A stretch of 14,596 bases of DNA from Methylocystis echinoides (GCF_027923385.1 NZ_BSEC01000009.1:1-14596); one strand, 5' to 3'; numbered from the stretch's first letter, positions 1 through 7,988 are shown. Program-made: numbers and translations. The notes: generated by a model not told the origin, from the letters alone.

Positions 1-260
1 AGGAGGTTTGAGAGGCTTTGTCCCTAGTACGAGAGGACCGGGATGAACGTACCTCTGGTGGAGCTGTTGTCGCGCCAGCGGCAGTGCAGCATAGCTATGT
101 ACGGACGGGATAACCGCTGAAGGCATCTAAGCGGGAAACCCCCCTTAAAACGAGACCTCCCTTGAGGGCCGTGGAAGACGACCACGTCGATAGGCCGGGG
201 GTGCAAGCGCGGCGACGCGTTGAGCCGACCGGTACTAATCGCCCGATTGGCTTGATCGCT
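1..260 (+). rRNA. rrl: 23S ribosomal RNA, 3' end (partial)
   Basis: This is the last ~260 nt of a 23S rRNA gene, cut by the left edge of the window. The sarcin-ricin loop core AGTACGAGAGGACC is at 28-41. The conserved 3' end is visible as GATAGGCCGGGGGTG near 190 and GAGCCGACCGGTACTAAT near 222-239. The end is placed near 260 by comparison with the E. coli 3' end and could be off by several bases. All open frames over this stretch are chance. Confidence 0.96.
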
Positions 261-427
261 CTCGTGATCCGTGTCCGGACTGGTTCGGCAGCCGCAAAGG
301 CTGGCGAAGCCAGAGACACGGTCATAAACAGACCAGCAGCAGACGCTGCCACCAACATGCTTGCCGAACCGGACACACGCGCCTCGCAACCCGCGACGGC
401 CAAGTCCGAAAGAAATTGCGATGCGCC
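261..427 (+). other. 23S-5S internal transcribed spacer with a long-range stem
   Basis: This spacer of about 167 nt separates the 23S and 5S genes. GTGTCCGG plus GGTTCGGCA at 272-291 can pair with TGCCGAACCGGACAC at 362-376, leaving a few unpaired bases on the left arm. That would close a ~105-nt stem-loop in the precursor RNA, plausibly a processing stem that releases pre-5S. Pairing is read directly from the sequence; the processing role is inferred. No tRNA is present in the spacer. Confidence 0.6.
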
Positions 428-546
428 GGTCTGGTGGCCTGAGCGGCGTGCCCAGAACCCGATCCCATCTCGAACTCGGCCGTTAAACACGCCAGCGCCT
501 ATGGTACTGTGTCTCAAGACACGGGAGAGTCGGTCGCCGCCAGACC
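428..546 (+). rRNA. rrf: 5S ribosomal RNA
   Basis: A complete 5S rRNA of ~119 nt. The terminal helix is formed by GGTCTGG at 428-434 and CCAGACC at 540-546. Conserved interior sequence includes CCCGATCCCATCTCGAACTC and GGCCGTTAAAC, followed by GGGAGAGT near 522-530. The ends are set by the terminal pairing. It follows the 23S in normal order. The tRNA-Met that often follows 5S in alphaproteobacterial rrn operons was looked for and not found. Confidence 0.95.
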
Positions 547-893
547 TGCCCATCGCAATACACACACCTTCCCTCGACACGAACACCGATCCGGCCCCCG
601 GACACGGCGCATGCTTACACAGAGCCCGCGCCGGATCTCATCGGTCGCTCCGCCCCCGTGCAAGTTCTCTGAGCCACGTCACCTTCGGTGATGGGCGTTC
701 GATCGGCCGCACGGCCATCCCAATCAGCCGAGAGATGGTGCGCAACCGCGAAGGCGGTTCCCCGCGTCGCGCGAGGGCTGACTGATCCCGGACATCTGCC
801 TGCTCCGAGCCTTTCCCGACCGGTCGTGCCGAACGCCTCGGCCACTCGTCGTTCGCCCGGCACCGACGGCCGCGCTGTGCCGAAGGCGCGGCC
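547..893. other. Intergenic region after the rrn operon, no gene recognised
   Basis: I see no gene, tRNA or clear rRNA terminator in these ~350 nt. A short UUCG hairpin (TCAC/GTGA stem) lies at about 676-688 but lacks a T tract. Open frames on both strands have compositions unlike proteins. The right end merges into the promoter of the truncated sigma gene. Confidence 0.5.
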
Positions 894-922
894 TTGAGGG
901 CTGTACAGCAAACCTCTATTAT
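894..922 (+). promoter_or_regulatory. Sigma-70-type promoter of the truncated sigma factor gene
   Basis: TTGAGG at 894-899 and TATTAT at 917-922 are separated by 17 bp. An overlapping alternative -10 is TATAAT at 920-925. The perfect palindrome GCTGTACAGC sits in the spacer and a second GCTGTACA lies at 929-936 just past the -10, as expected for a repressed promoter. The boxes are visible; activity is inferred. Confidence 0.5.
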
Positions 923-936
923 AATGCTGCTGTACA
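900..936. promoter_or_regulatory. Two CTGTACA operator-like elements (site A)
   Basis: GCTGTACAGC at 900-909 is a perfect 10-bp palindrome and continues as AAAC, giving GCTGTACAGCAAAC. A second copy, GCTGTACA, is at 929-936, 29 bp downstream. They flank the -10 box of the sigma fragment. The same core recurs at 8069-8080 and 9064-9073. The binding protein is unknown; the XRE protein encoded at 8125 is the nearest candidate. Confidence 0.5.
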
Positions 937-968
937 ATGCCTCCGGTCAGTGTGGAATCGAGCATCGC

Positions 969-1430
969 ATGCCGTGCCATCCGGACACGCGCTCACGGTC
1001 GGTCCCCGGTGATAGGGCTGGATCGCCGTCCTTCAGGCCTGATGGCGGACCAGAGTGTCCGCCTGCCGCGTCCGGCCCCGACAAGATCGATCTGCGTCGT
1101 CCGCGCTCAGGGGATCTCAATGCGGCGGCCGATCGGGATCCGGCGTTCGACGCGGACCGTTTCCGGGCAGCCCTCGTGGAGTTGCTGCCCGACCTGAAGC
1201 GATTCGCAAGGTCGATGGCGAAGACGGCCGATCAGGCTGAGGACTTGGTTCAAGAGACGCTGCTCAGGGCTTGGCTGTGTCAGGATCGCTTTCGTCCTCG
1301 TGGCCATCTTCGAGCCTGGACATTCACCATCATGCGGAGCAGCCTCTCGCCCTCCAAGCGTGAGACAGCGGATCCGACGGATGTCGGCAACGCTGCACCC
1401 GACAGGCGACGCATCGATCCTGACCGGTGA
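969..1430 (+). CDS. Truncated EcfG-like ECF sigma factor, region 2 only
   Basis: The predicted 153-aa protein has ~60 residues of low-complexity N-terminus and then a clear sigma region 2 at residues 65-133. Visible motifs are LLPDLKRFARSM, QAEDLVQETLLRAW and RFRPRGHLRAWTFTIMRSSL. This resembles the EcfG (ECF15) general-stress sigma factors of alphaproteobacteria. Region 4, which contacts the -35 element, is missing: the frame stops at 1428-1430 about 20 residues after region 2, and none of the three downstream frames encodes it. The start ATG at 969 is chosen because the TTG at 894 lies in the promoter; its ribosome site is weak. With a good promoter intact, this may be a decaying gene or a retained sigma-2 fragment. 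The full-length relative at 9110 is a possible parent family member. Confidence 0.65.
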   Translation: MPCHPDTRSRSVPGDRAGSPSFRPDGGPECPPAASGPDKIDLRRPRSGDLNAAADRDPAFDADRFRAALVELLPDLKRFARSMAKTADQAEDLVQETLLRAWLCQDRFRPRGHLRAWTFTIMRSSLSPSKRETADPTDVGNAAPDRRRIDPDR

Positions 1431-1662
1431 AACCGCGGAGCGTTCTCGCAGGACGAATGGCGACGGCCACGTCCTCTGACGCGGCGGTGCTGGATGTGGC
1501 GACGCCGATCATCGACGCGCGCGCTCTGCTGCGTGCGTCGAGATATGAACTGCTCTTCGTCAGCTCGAGTGCTTCGCGCTCCCCGGTCGAGTTCAGGGCG
1601 GTCGAGCGCCACCGTCGAGAACTCAGGAGAATGCCTGCCGTTCGCGGATCCTCGGTTTCCCG

Positions 1663-4581
1663 TCAGGAGTGGAGGTCGAAGTGATGGGCGTTGGCGCCGT
1701 GATCTGAAACCCCGATCAGGCCGACGTCTCCGTGGACGCCACTGTCCGCCGGTGCGTGGCTCGGTCCGGCCGGTGAGCCGGGTTTGCTGTCGGACGCGAA
1801 TTCGATGGTGCCGTTCGGGCCGATGCTTGCGGCCGGTCTCGGACCGTGACTGCCCCCGCTCGTCGGGGGACTCGGCTCGCTTGACGGTTCTTGATCGCGG
1901 CTCACGCCGGTCGAGCCTCCCGATCCCTGGCGCGAGAGCGATTGGTCTGACGCCACCGGGGTGCCGACGTTCGCGGCCGCACCGGCAGTGCCGTGACCTG
2001 TGTGGTGCGGGCCCGCGTCGAGGTTCGCGGGATTGGGATCCGCCCCGACGGCTCGATCCTGCGTGCCGCTCGGTGGGATGCCTGCGTTCGCACCGGTTGC
2101 CGGGTTGGAGCCGTCCGAGTTCCGCAGATGCGGATCGGTCTCTCGGGCGTGATCCGCAGGATCGCCGCTGCGGCCGGGCCCGTCGGCGGTCTGAGCATGG
2201 CCTGGATCGTCCGCTCTCACCCCCGCCAGCGCGCTGGCTGACGGAGCGATTGGGTCCGCGTCGGAAGCCGCGCTGTGAACGGCGGAACCCTGTGCGTGCG
2301 GTCCATCGTCTTGGAGGTGCCCGGGCGGCTCGCCGCTTCGATCGTCCTGCCCGTGGCCTGGATCGGCAGCGCGCGCCTGCGCGCCGGCTGACGGCGGACC
2401 TGGGTCCGCGTCGGTGGCCGAGCCGTGACCGCGGCTATCCTGTGCGGGTGGTGCCGTATCGTGAAGATGTCCCGGCGCCTCGGCGCTCCGGCCAGGTGAA
2501 GCGCCGGCCCGCGCGTGACCGGGATCAGCAACATCCGCCTGCGTCTGCGCGCTCGCGGATGGTTGGACCGGATCCGTGTCGGCGGCCGAGCCGTGATGGC
2601 CGGCATCCCGAGCGTGCGGCGCCGTGTCTTGGACATGTTCCGGCGCCACCCCGCTCCGAACCGGTCCCTCGCCAGCCTGCCTGTGATCCGGTTCGGCGGC
2701 TCTGGCCTCGATCTGCAGGTTAGCTGCCGGTGCTGAGGGGGTGGGATCGGTGGCCGCCGTGCCGTGGCTGCCGGCATCCTGTGCGTGCCCTGCCGGGCCC
2801 TGGAGAGGCCCCGGTGCCTCGGCGCTCCGGCTGGGGCTTTCGCCGGCCGGAGCGTGCGCAGCCACCGCGCCGCTCGCCTGCACGGTGGCTGAGGGCGGCG
2901 CTGATTGCGTGCCGGTGTCCGTGCCCTGACCGTCGTTGTCCTGGGCGTGCGGCGCCGAGCCCCGGAGGTGGCCCGGCGCAGCGGCACTCCGGCCGGGACC
3001 TTCGCCGGCCCGCGTCGGGCCTGGATCGGAAGTGCTTGTCTGAGCCTGTGCCAGACCCGGCGGTTCATCCGGACTCGCGCCGCCGGCCACGTCCAGTGGA
3101 ACGGCCGCCGCGTCCTTGTGATGGCCTGGCGCATCGGCGCTCCGGCCAGGCCCGTCGCCATCTTGACCGCGGCCCTGATCGGTGACCTCCCCCCGGATCT
3201 GCGCGAGGCCCGCTGTTGGACGCGGGCTCGGATCGGATGCTGCACTGGGATCGCCGGCCGCGCCGTGCAACTCCCGTTCGGATGCACCTGCGCCGATGCC
3301 TGAAGGATCCGCATGCGCGACCGCGTCGTGCCGCCCCCTTGCCTCCGGCGAGACGCCCGTTCGCGGATCGTTGTCCGGGCTACCGGAGCGCTCCTCGACC
3401 GGGAGCTGCGCGTGTCTCAACTCGGGCTGTGCGGCGGCATTGAGCCCGTTGACCGGGGCTGGCGGAGCTTCCGATGCCGCGTGACCGGTCGTCGGGGTCA
3501 CGCTCTGGGCCAGCGATGGCGCCTCACCGGTCGCGCTCGACGACGGGGCTCCCTGTTCCCGTACCGCGGCGTCCCCAGATGGCGCGGCGCCACCGTCCGA
3601 TCTGGAATCCGGAGACGACGATGAACCCGCTGCGAGGGCTGCGCTGGCCTCGGCGCCGCGCGCGAGCGGCTGAAATCCGGATTCCGCGCCTGCCCGGGTC
3701 GGCCCATGGCCGAGGGCCGGGTCTCTGAGGCCGATGAGTCCGAAATCGGCGGCGTCAGATCGGGCGGAAGCGACCGCCGCCGACTCGGCCGTTACGAGAC
3801 CGGCCGCGCCGCTCGCGGGACCTTCGTGGCGGCCGGTGCCGAGCGGTCCTTCCGACTGGACGGGGCTCGCCGCTCCACCCGTCGTCGGCGACAGGCTGCC
3901 CTGGTCACCCGGGACAGCGCTGCTGGCACCCCGCGCGCCGAGGTATGATGTCGCCTCGATACCCTGAGCGGGGTGGTCGACGAGGGCATCCGCGGCGAAG
4001 ACCATGGCCGAGAACACGATCAGCCCGACCTGCTTACGGTGGCCGTCGCGCTCATCGGTATCGCCCGTGTCGCGCGCTTCGGACGACCCGTGCTGTTGCG
4101 CGTGGCCCGCGTGAGGAGGCTGCGCCGCGCTCTCGGTCGATCGCTCCCCGTCATCCGCGCGGGCGTCGTCGGGCGACAGGCTCAGGGCCGCAGCCGCGAC
4201 GAGAGCCGCGAGCAGCGCCGCCGGGTGAACCGAGAGCTTCGTCCCGCGGGCATCCTGCGGGATCGGGAGAAGCTCGGGATAGCGTCGGGCGATCTCGTTG
4301 ATGAGGGCGCGGAAATCGCTGCCTCGCATCGGGCTGTCCAAGACATCGGACGCGATGACGTAGCTGCCGTCGATCCTGGCGAAATGCATGACGGCGTCGC
4401 CATCCGGCCGGCAGAAGACGAACCAGGGGTCCGCCTCGTCGCTCAGGCCCTGCTCGCTGCCGATCTGCAGGCCGGCTCGGATCAGGGCGGCCTCGAGGCG
4501 GTAGAATTCCGCGAGCTCCTGCTGCGACCAGCCGCCCTGGCACGTCGTTGCGGGTCGGAAGAACGAGATGACCGCGCCCAT
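1663..4581 (-). CDS. T1SS-linked repeat protein, 972 aa, Ala/Gly/Pro/Asp/His-rich
   Basis: This is the third gene of the secretion operon and starts 38 nt after hlyD; GAGG six bases before the ATG supports the start. Residues ~14-110 form a compact, normal-composition domain with motifs WSQQELAEFYRLEAALIRAG, DPWFVFCRPDGD and HFARIDGSYVIASD. I believe this domain recurs next to type I exporters in Hyphomicrobiales, but I cannot name it. Hydrophobic segments follow at 117-136 and 184-201. Residues 202-972 are low complexity, with about seven degenerate 51-57-residue repeats at ~455-845. The motif DxGLIGxxD appears twice (279-287 and 952-960), flanking the repeats. There are no RTX nonapeptides. 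The C-terminus ends HHFDLHS. Position suggests it is the exporter's substrate or a surface or adaptor protein; the N-terminal domain and membrane segments are odd for a simple substrate. Function is unknown. Confidence 0.75.
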   Translation of the reverse strand: MGAVISFFRPATTCQGGWSQQELAEFYRLEAALIRAGLQIGSEQGLSDEADPWFVFCRPDGDAVMHFARIDGSYVIASDVLDSPMRGSDFRALINEIARRYPELLPIPQDARGTKLSVHPAALLAALVAAAALSLSPDDARADDGERSTESAAQPPHAGHAQQHGSSEARDTGDTDERDGHRKQVGLIVFSAMVFAADALVDHPAQGIEATSYLGARGASSAVPGDQGSLSPTTGGAASPVQSEGPLGTGRHEGPASGAAGLVTAESAAVASARSDAADFGLIGLRDPALGHGPTRAGAESGFQPLARGAEASAALAAGSSSSPDSRSDGGAAPSGDAAVREQGAPSSSATGEAPSLAQSVTPTTGHAASEAPPAPVNGLNAAAQPELRHAQLPVEERSGSPDNDPRTGVSPEARGRHDAVAHADPSGIGAGASERELHGAAGDPSAASDPSPRPTAGLAQIRGEVTDQGRGQDGDGPGRSADAPGHHKDAAAVPLDVAGGASPDEPPGLAQAQTSTSDPGPTRAGEGPGRSAAAPGHLRGSAPHAQDNDGQGTDTGTQSAPPSATVQASGAVAAHAPAGESPSRSAEAPGPLQGPAGHAQDAGSHGTAATDPTPSAPAANLQIEARAAEPDHRQAGEGPVRSGVAPEHVQDTAPHARDAGHHGSAADTDPVQPSASAQTQADVADPGHARAGASPGRSAEAPGHLHDTAPPAQDSRGHGSATDADPGPPSAGAQARAADPGHGQDDRSGEPPGHLQDDGPHAQGSAVHSAASDADPIAPSASALAGVRADDPGHAQTADGPGRSGDPADHARETDPHLRNSDGSNPATGANAGIPPSGTQDRAVGADPNPANLDAGPHHTGHGTAGAAANVGTPVASDQSLSRQGSGGSTGVSRDQEPSSEPSPPTSGGSHGPRPAASIGPNGTIEFASDSKPGSPAGPSHAPADSGVHGDVGLIGVSDHGANAHHFDLHS
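2059..3216 (-). repeat. Tandem degenerate repeats inside the T1SS-linked protein
   Basis: Residues ~455-841 of the 972-aa protein repeat a pattern close to GPGRSAEAPGHLQDTAPHAQ, followed by GxHGSAxDxDPxxPSAxAQ and then DPGHARAG. Anchors of the GPGRS type are at residues 477, 528, 582, 639, 695 and 801, with a degenerate copy near 747. Spacing is 51-57 residues (about 153-171 bp). The units diverge at the base level, so this is old duplication or selected variation, not a fresh slippage array. It is not a CRISPR: the units are coding and contiguous. Confidence 0.7.
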
Positions 4582-4619
4582 CGGGACCTCACGTCCGCAC
4601 AGTGACTGAGAAGCGGACT

Positions 4620-5984
4620 CTATCGTTCATGGAAACTGCGTCCCAGAGCATCGAAGAACGGCGCCACCAGATAGTCGAGCGCCGTGCGCTCGCCGGCCGA
4701 GACGACGACCTCGGCGGGCAGGCCCGCCAGGAGGCGTGGTCGTACGTCGTCCGGGAGTTGATGGTCGTCGATCTCCACGGTGCCGGCGAAATAGGCCTGC
4801 TTGGTGCCGTCGTCGATCAGGCGGTCGCGGGAGACCATCGTCAACGTCCCGAAGATCGCCGACATGCGGCGCGTCTGAAAAGCCGGGAACTTCACCTCGG
4901 CCCGCATGCCGGCATGAACCGCCTCGAGATCGTTCGGCGCGAACTGCACGCTGATCACGAGCCTGTCGTTCGTCGGAACGATCTCCATCAGCGGCTCGCC
5001 CGAGCGGACCACCTGGCCGATCGTGTAAACCTTCAATCCCTGGATGACGCCCTGATGCGACGCCCGGACCTCGTGCCGACGGAGGACATCCCGGGCCACG
5101 ATGAGCTTCTCGCGCAGTTCTGCGATCTTCTGGCGCGTGTCGAGGAGCTGCGCGGTCAGCGATTCCTGCAGCTTCTGCTTGAGCTGCGCGGTCTGCATCC
5201 CCGCCTCGTTGATGCCGTTCTGCGCCTTGGCGGTCTCCGCCACGGACCGTCCGATCACGCCTCGGAGGCGCGCGTGCTCGCGCTCCATCATCAGAACGCG
5301 CGAGAGTGGGATGAGGTTCTTCTCCTGGAGGCCGCGCAGGCCCTCCAGCTCCTGCTGGATCAGGGCGACCTGCTGCTCGCCCGAGGCCTTCTCGACCGCC
5401 AGCCCGGAAATCTCCGTCTTCAGCTGCGTGACCCGCGCCTCGATGAGGCCGAGCTGCGCCTGGAAGGACGCGCGGCGCTCCGACAGCTGGCTGGCCTGGT
5501 CGTCGATCAGGCCGGCGACGGCCGGCTCGGCGCGTCGCTCCGCGATCTCCGGCGGCAGGAGCAGATCCTGCGCCTGGCCCTGCTCCGCGCGGAGGCGCGC
5601 TTCGAGAATCAGGGCCCCGTCGAGCTGGCCGCGGAGCAGATCGTTGCTGGCTCGCGATTGCACGGGATCGATGCGTAGCAGGACGTCGCCCGCGCGAACC
5701 GCCTGGCCGTCCCGGACCAGCACCTCCTGGACGATGCCGCCTTCGAGGTGCTGCACCACTTTGCGGCTGCCTTCCGCGACCACCACCCCGGGACTGATGA
5801 CTGCCCGGTCGAGGCGCGCGACGGCGGCCCAGGTGCCGACTACCCCGAACGTCGCGACGATGAGCGCGTAGCCGGCGACGGCGTACGCGCGCCAGTTCGT
5901 CAGGTCGGCGGAGCCCGACCGGTCCCGATCGGACCTTCTTCGCACGGGGGACGGGCTCGGGATCGCGGCGCGCGTGACGGTCAT
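4620..5984 (-). CDS. HlyD/PrtE-family type I secretion membrane fusion protein
   Basis: This 454-aa periplasmic adaptor would join the inner-membrane ABC exporter to an outer-membrane TolC-type channel. A short cytosolic N-terminus is followed by one membrane segment at ~33-55. The biotinyl-lipoyl-like half motif follows (VVQHLEGGIVQEVLVRDGQAV, about 77-97, then AGDVLLRIDP). A long coiled coil covers ~110-320 and includes DTRQKIAELREKL. The second lipoyl half, VRASHQGVIQGLKVYTIGQV, and the beta-barrel region complete the fold. The C-terminus, LGRSFHER, resembles the FRE-type end of HlyD proteins. Its ATG lies 3 nt after the exporter stop codon, so the two are almost certainly co-translated. 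No TolC gene is in the window; these are commonly encoded elsewhere. Confidence 0.95.
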   Translation of the reverse strand: MTVTRAAIPSPSPVRRRSDRDRSGSADLTNWRAYAVAGYALIVATFGVVGTWAAVARLDRAVISPGVVVAEGSRKVVQHLEGGIVQEVLVRDGQAVRAGDVLLRIDPVQSRASNDLLRGQLDGALILEARLRAEQGQAQDLLLPPEIAERRAEPAVAGLIDDQASQLSERRASFQAQLGLIEARVTQLKTEISGLAVEKASGEQQVALIQQELEGLRGLQEKNLIPLSRVLMMEREHARLRGVIGRSVAETAKAQNGINEAGMQTAQLKQKLQESLTAQLLDTRQKIAELREKLIVARDVLRRHEVRASHQGVIQGLKVYTIGQVVRSGEPLMEIVPTNDRLVISVQFAPNDLEAVHAGMRAEVKFPAFQTRRMSAIFGTLTMVSRDRLIDDGTKQAYFAGTVEIDDHQLPDDVRPRLLAGLPAEVVVSAGERTALDYLVAPFFDALGRSFHER

Positions 5985-5987
5985 CGC

Positions 5988-7751
5988 TTATCCCGCGCTC
6001 CGCTGTTCGTCGGAGCCGCGGCGGGTCTGGGATGCCGCGGGGCCGACGGGCGGCACCAGGGTCGGGACCGGCCGCTGGCCGGTGACGTGGGCGAGGACCT
6101 GCTCGGGCGTACCGGAGAGCTGCACGCGGCCCTCGCTCATGAGCAGGATACGGTCGGCCTCCTCCAGCAGGCTCACCTTGTGGGTCACCAACACCACCGT
6201 CGCCCCGGATCGCTTCAGGTCCGCGACGGCGCGCATCAGCGCCGCCTCGCCGGGCTGGTCGAGACTCGCATTGGGCTCGTCGAGCACGACCAGGCTCGGC
6301 TCGCCGTAGAGCGCGCGGGCCAGAGCGATGCGCTGCCGCTGACCGCCTGACAGCCCGTTTCCCCCCCGCCCGATCACCGTATTGTAGCCCTCCGGAAGCG
6401 ACTGGATCAGCGCGTGACAGCCAGCCCGCTGGGCAACCTCGATGACGCGCGCGTCGTCCCGGTCGGCGAAGCGCGCGATGTTCTGCGCGACGGTCCCATC
6501 GAACAGCTCGACGTCTTGAGACAGGTAACCGACATGCTGCCCGAGCAGGGCCCTGTCCCAGTGGTTCAGGTCGGACCCGTCGATGCGCACCGTGCCTGCC
6601 AGCAAGGGCCAGACCCCGGTGAGCGCGCGAACGAGCGTCGATTTGCCGGCGGCACTCGGGCCGATGATCCCCACGACGCTGCCGGGCTCGAGCCGGACGC
6701 TCACAGCCTTGAGGATGGGGCGCGTCGCGCCGGGGGCCGCCACCGAGATGTCTTCGGCCTCGATCAGGCCGCGCGGCCGCGGCAGGACGAGGCGGCGCGT
6801 CTCCGAGCCTGCGACCGCCACGAGATCGGCCAATCGCCGATAGCTGGCCCGCGCCGCCGTGAAGCCCTTCCAGTTGCCGACGACGGCCTCGATCGGCGCG
6901 AGGGTGCGGCCGATGATGATGGACGCGGCGATCATCGACCCGGCCGAGATCTCGCGGTGAATCGCCAGATACGCGCCGATGCCCAGCACCAGGGTCTGCA
7001 GCAGCATGCGGACGAACTTCGTGGCCGCGACGATCAGGCCCGCGCGATCGCTGGCCCGCGCCTGGAGGAGCAGGACGTCGTCGTGGCGGCGCCCCCAGAG
7101 CCCGCGCATGGACGCGACCATGCCCATGGCCTGCAGCACCTCCCCATTCCGAAAGACCGTGGCGGCGCTCTGCCCCGCTTCGCGCGAGGCCTGACTGGCG
7201 GCGTCGAGCGTCCGACGGGTGGCGACCTCGTTGAGCAGCGTGAGGCCGAGGATCGTGCCGCCGCCCACCAGCGCCATCCAGCCGAACCAGGGATGGAGGA
7301 TGAAGCAGGCGAGCAGGAAGATCGGTATCCAGGGCAGATCGCAGAACGCCAGCATGCCGGCGCCGGTCAGGAACTCCCGCAGGACGTCCACGTCGCGCAG
7401 CGCCGTATCGTGCTGCGCGCCGGGCCTGAGCAAGGTGCCGCGATGGGCGGCATCGAAGATCGGCGTGGCGATTTTCTGATCGAACACCACACCGCCGCGC
7501 ACCAGGAGGCGGGCGCGCAGCATCTCCAGCATCGCGTAGACGGCCAGGCCGAACGCCGCGATCAGCGTGATCCCCGCCAGGGTCGTATCACTCCGGCTGG
7601 GGATCACGCGGTCGTAGATCTGGAGCATGTAGAGCGGGCTGACGAACAGCAGCAGATTGATGAAGAGCCCGAACACCACGGCGGTCGCCAGGACCGGCCG
7701 GAGCGAGCGCAGGCCGATGGTCAATGCCGATTGCAGCGAAGGATCGCCCAT
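5988..7751 (-). CDS. PrtD-type type I secretion ABC transporter (permease/ATPase)
   Basis: A 587-aa fused membrane and ATPase half-transporter of the PrtD/HlyB class, the engine of a type I secretion system. The membrane domain (residues ~18-300) has hydrophobic segments near 20-45, 58-78, 139-175 and 245-290. The ATPase has Walker A GPSAAGKST at 364-372, Q-loop Q412, signature LSGGQ at 467-471, Walker B LVVLDEP at 487-493 and the switch histidine H524. There is no C39 peptidase domain at the N-terminus, which fits substrates with a C-terminal signal. The start at 7751 is chosen for its GGAAGAGGG ribosome site and normal PrtD length; an in-frame TTG at 7940 would add 63 residues of atypical sequence. 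First gene of the operon with hlyD and the repeat protein. Confidence 0.95.
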   Translation of the reverse strand: MGDPSLQSALTIGLRSLRPVLATAVVFGLFINLLLFVSPLYMLQIYDRVIPSRSDTTLAGITLIAAFGLAVYAMLEMLRARLLVRGGVVFDQKIATPIFDAAHRGTLLRPGAQHDTALRDVDVLREFLTGAGMLAFCDLPWIPIFLLACFILHPWFGWMALVGGGTILGLTLLNEVATRRTLDAASQASREAGQSAATVFRNGEVLQAMGMVASMRGLWGRRHDDVLLLQARASDRAGLIVAATKFVRMLLQTLVLGIGAYLAIHREISAGSMIAASIIIGRTLAPIEAVVGNWKGFTAARASYRRLADLVAVAGSETRRLVLPRPRGLIEAEDISVAAPGATRPILKAVSVRLEPGSVVGIIGPSAAGKSTLVRALTGVWPLLAGTVRIDGSDLNHWDRALLGQHVGYLSQDVELFDGTVAQNIARFADRDDARVIEVAQRAGCHALIQSLPEGYNTVIGRGGNGLSGGQRQRIALARALYGEPSLVVLDEPNASLDQPGEAALMRAVADLKRSGATVVLVTHKVSLLEEADRILLMSEGRVQLSGTPEQVLAHVTGQRPVPTLVPPVGPAASQTRRGSDEQRSAG

Positions 7752-7955
7752 TCTGCCCTCTTCCTGCGATCGATCGGCACGATCGGCGATACCCGGTGGC
7801 TCAAATTCCCGTGCTGCTCGCGTCAGTGACCCGCGGGCGCTCAGATCCGCGAGCGGCAATCGTACGTGCGATACTCGACTTTCATGGGCCGCTATCCAGA
7901 GACATGCACCGGTAGTGGGGCATCCGGCGCCATTCTCCAAATCGTTCCTTACAGG

Positions 7956-7983
7956 ATGATAGCGCTATTCAGGTAGTTGCCAA
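7956..7983 (-). promoter_or_regulatory. Candidate promoter of the T1SS operon
   Basis: On the minus strand TTGGCA (7983-7978) and TATCAT (7961-7956) are separated by 16 bp, a good sigma-70 arrangement. Transcription would start near 7949 and leave a leader of about 200 nt before the exporter start. Activity is inferred from the boxes only. Confidence 0.45.
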
Positions 7984-7988
7984 GCAAC
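7976..7988. promoter_or_regulatory. Palindrome overlapping the -35 box of the T1SS promoter
   Basis: GTTGC-CAA-GCAAC is a perfect 5-bp inverted repeat with a 3-bp centre. It covers the -35 hexamer of the candidate T1SS promoter, a common operator position. It differs from the CTGTACAG elements, so it may bind a different factor. Confidence 0.4.

Noticed and set aside
95..586. 163-aa minus-strand frame with a signal-peptide-like segment
   Set aside because: It lies over the 23S end, spacer and 5S rRNA; the hydrophobic stretch is translated from spacer RNA sequence.
1427..1684. 85-aa frame overlapping the sigma fragment stop as GTGA
   Set aside because: No ribosome site, no recognisable motif and no region 4; it runs into the 3' end of the repeat protein gene on the other strand. 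Possible but unsupported.
1494..2723. 409-aa plus-strand frame rich in Arg and Pro
   Set aside because: It is the antisense of the repeat protein; its composition is what GC-rich antisense frames give.
1663..4581. Calcium-binding RTX repeats or a CRISPR array in the repeat region
   Set aside because: No GGxGxDxUx nonapeptide is present, and the units are contiguous coding sequence without spacers.
6414..7829. 471-aa plus-strand frame
   Set aside because: Antisense of the ABC exporter, whose Walker and signature motifs are unambiguous.
7752..7940. 63-residue N-terminal extension of the ABC exporter from a TTG
   Set aside because: PrtD proteins start close to the first membrane segment, and the ATG at 7751 has a strong ribosome site. 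The extension has no domain.
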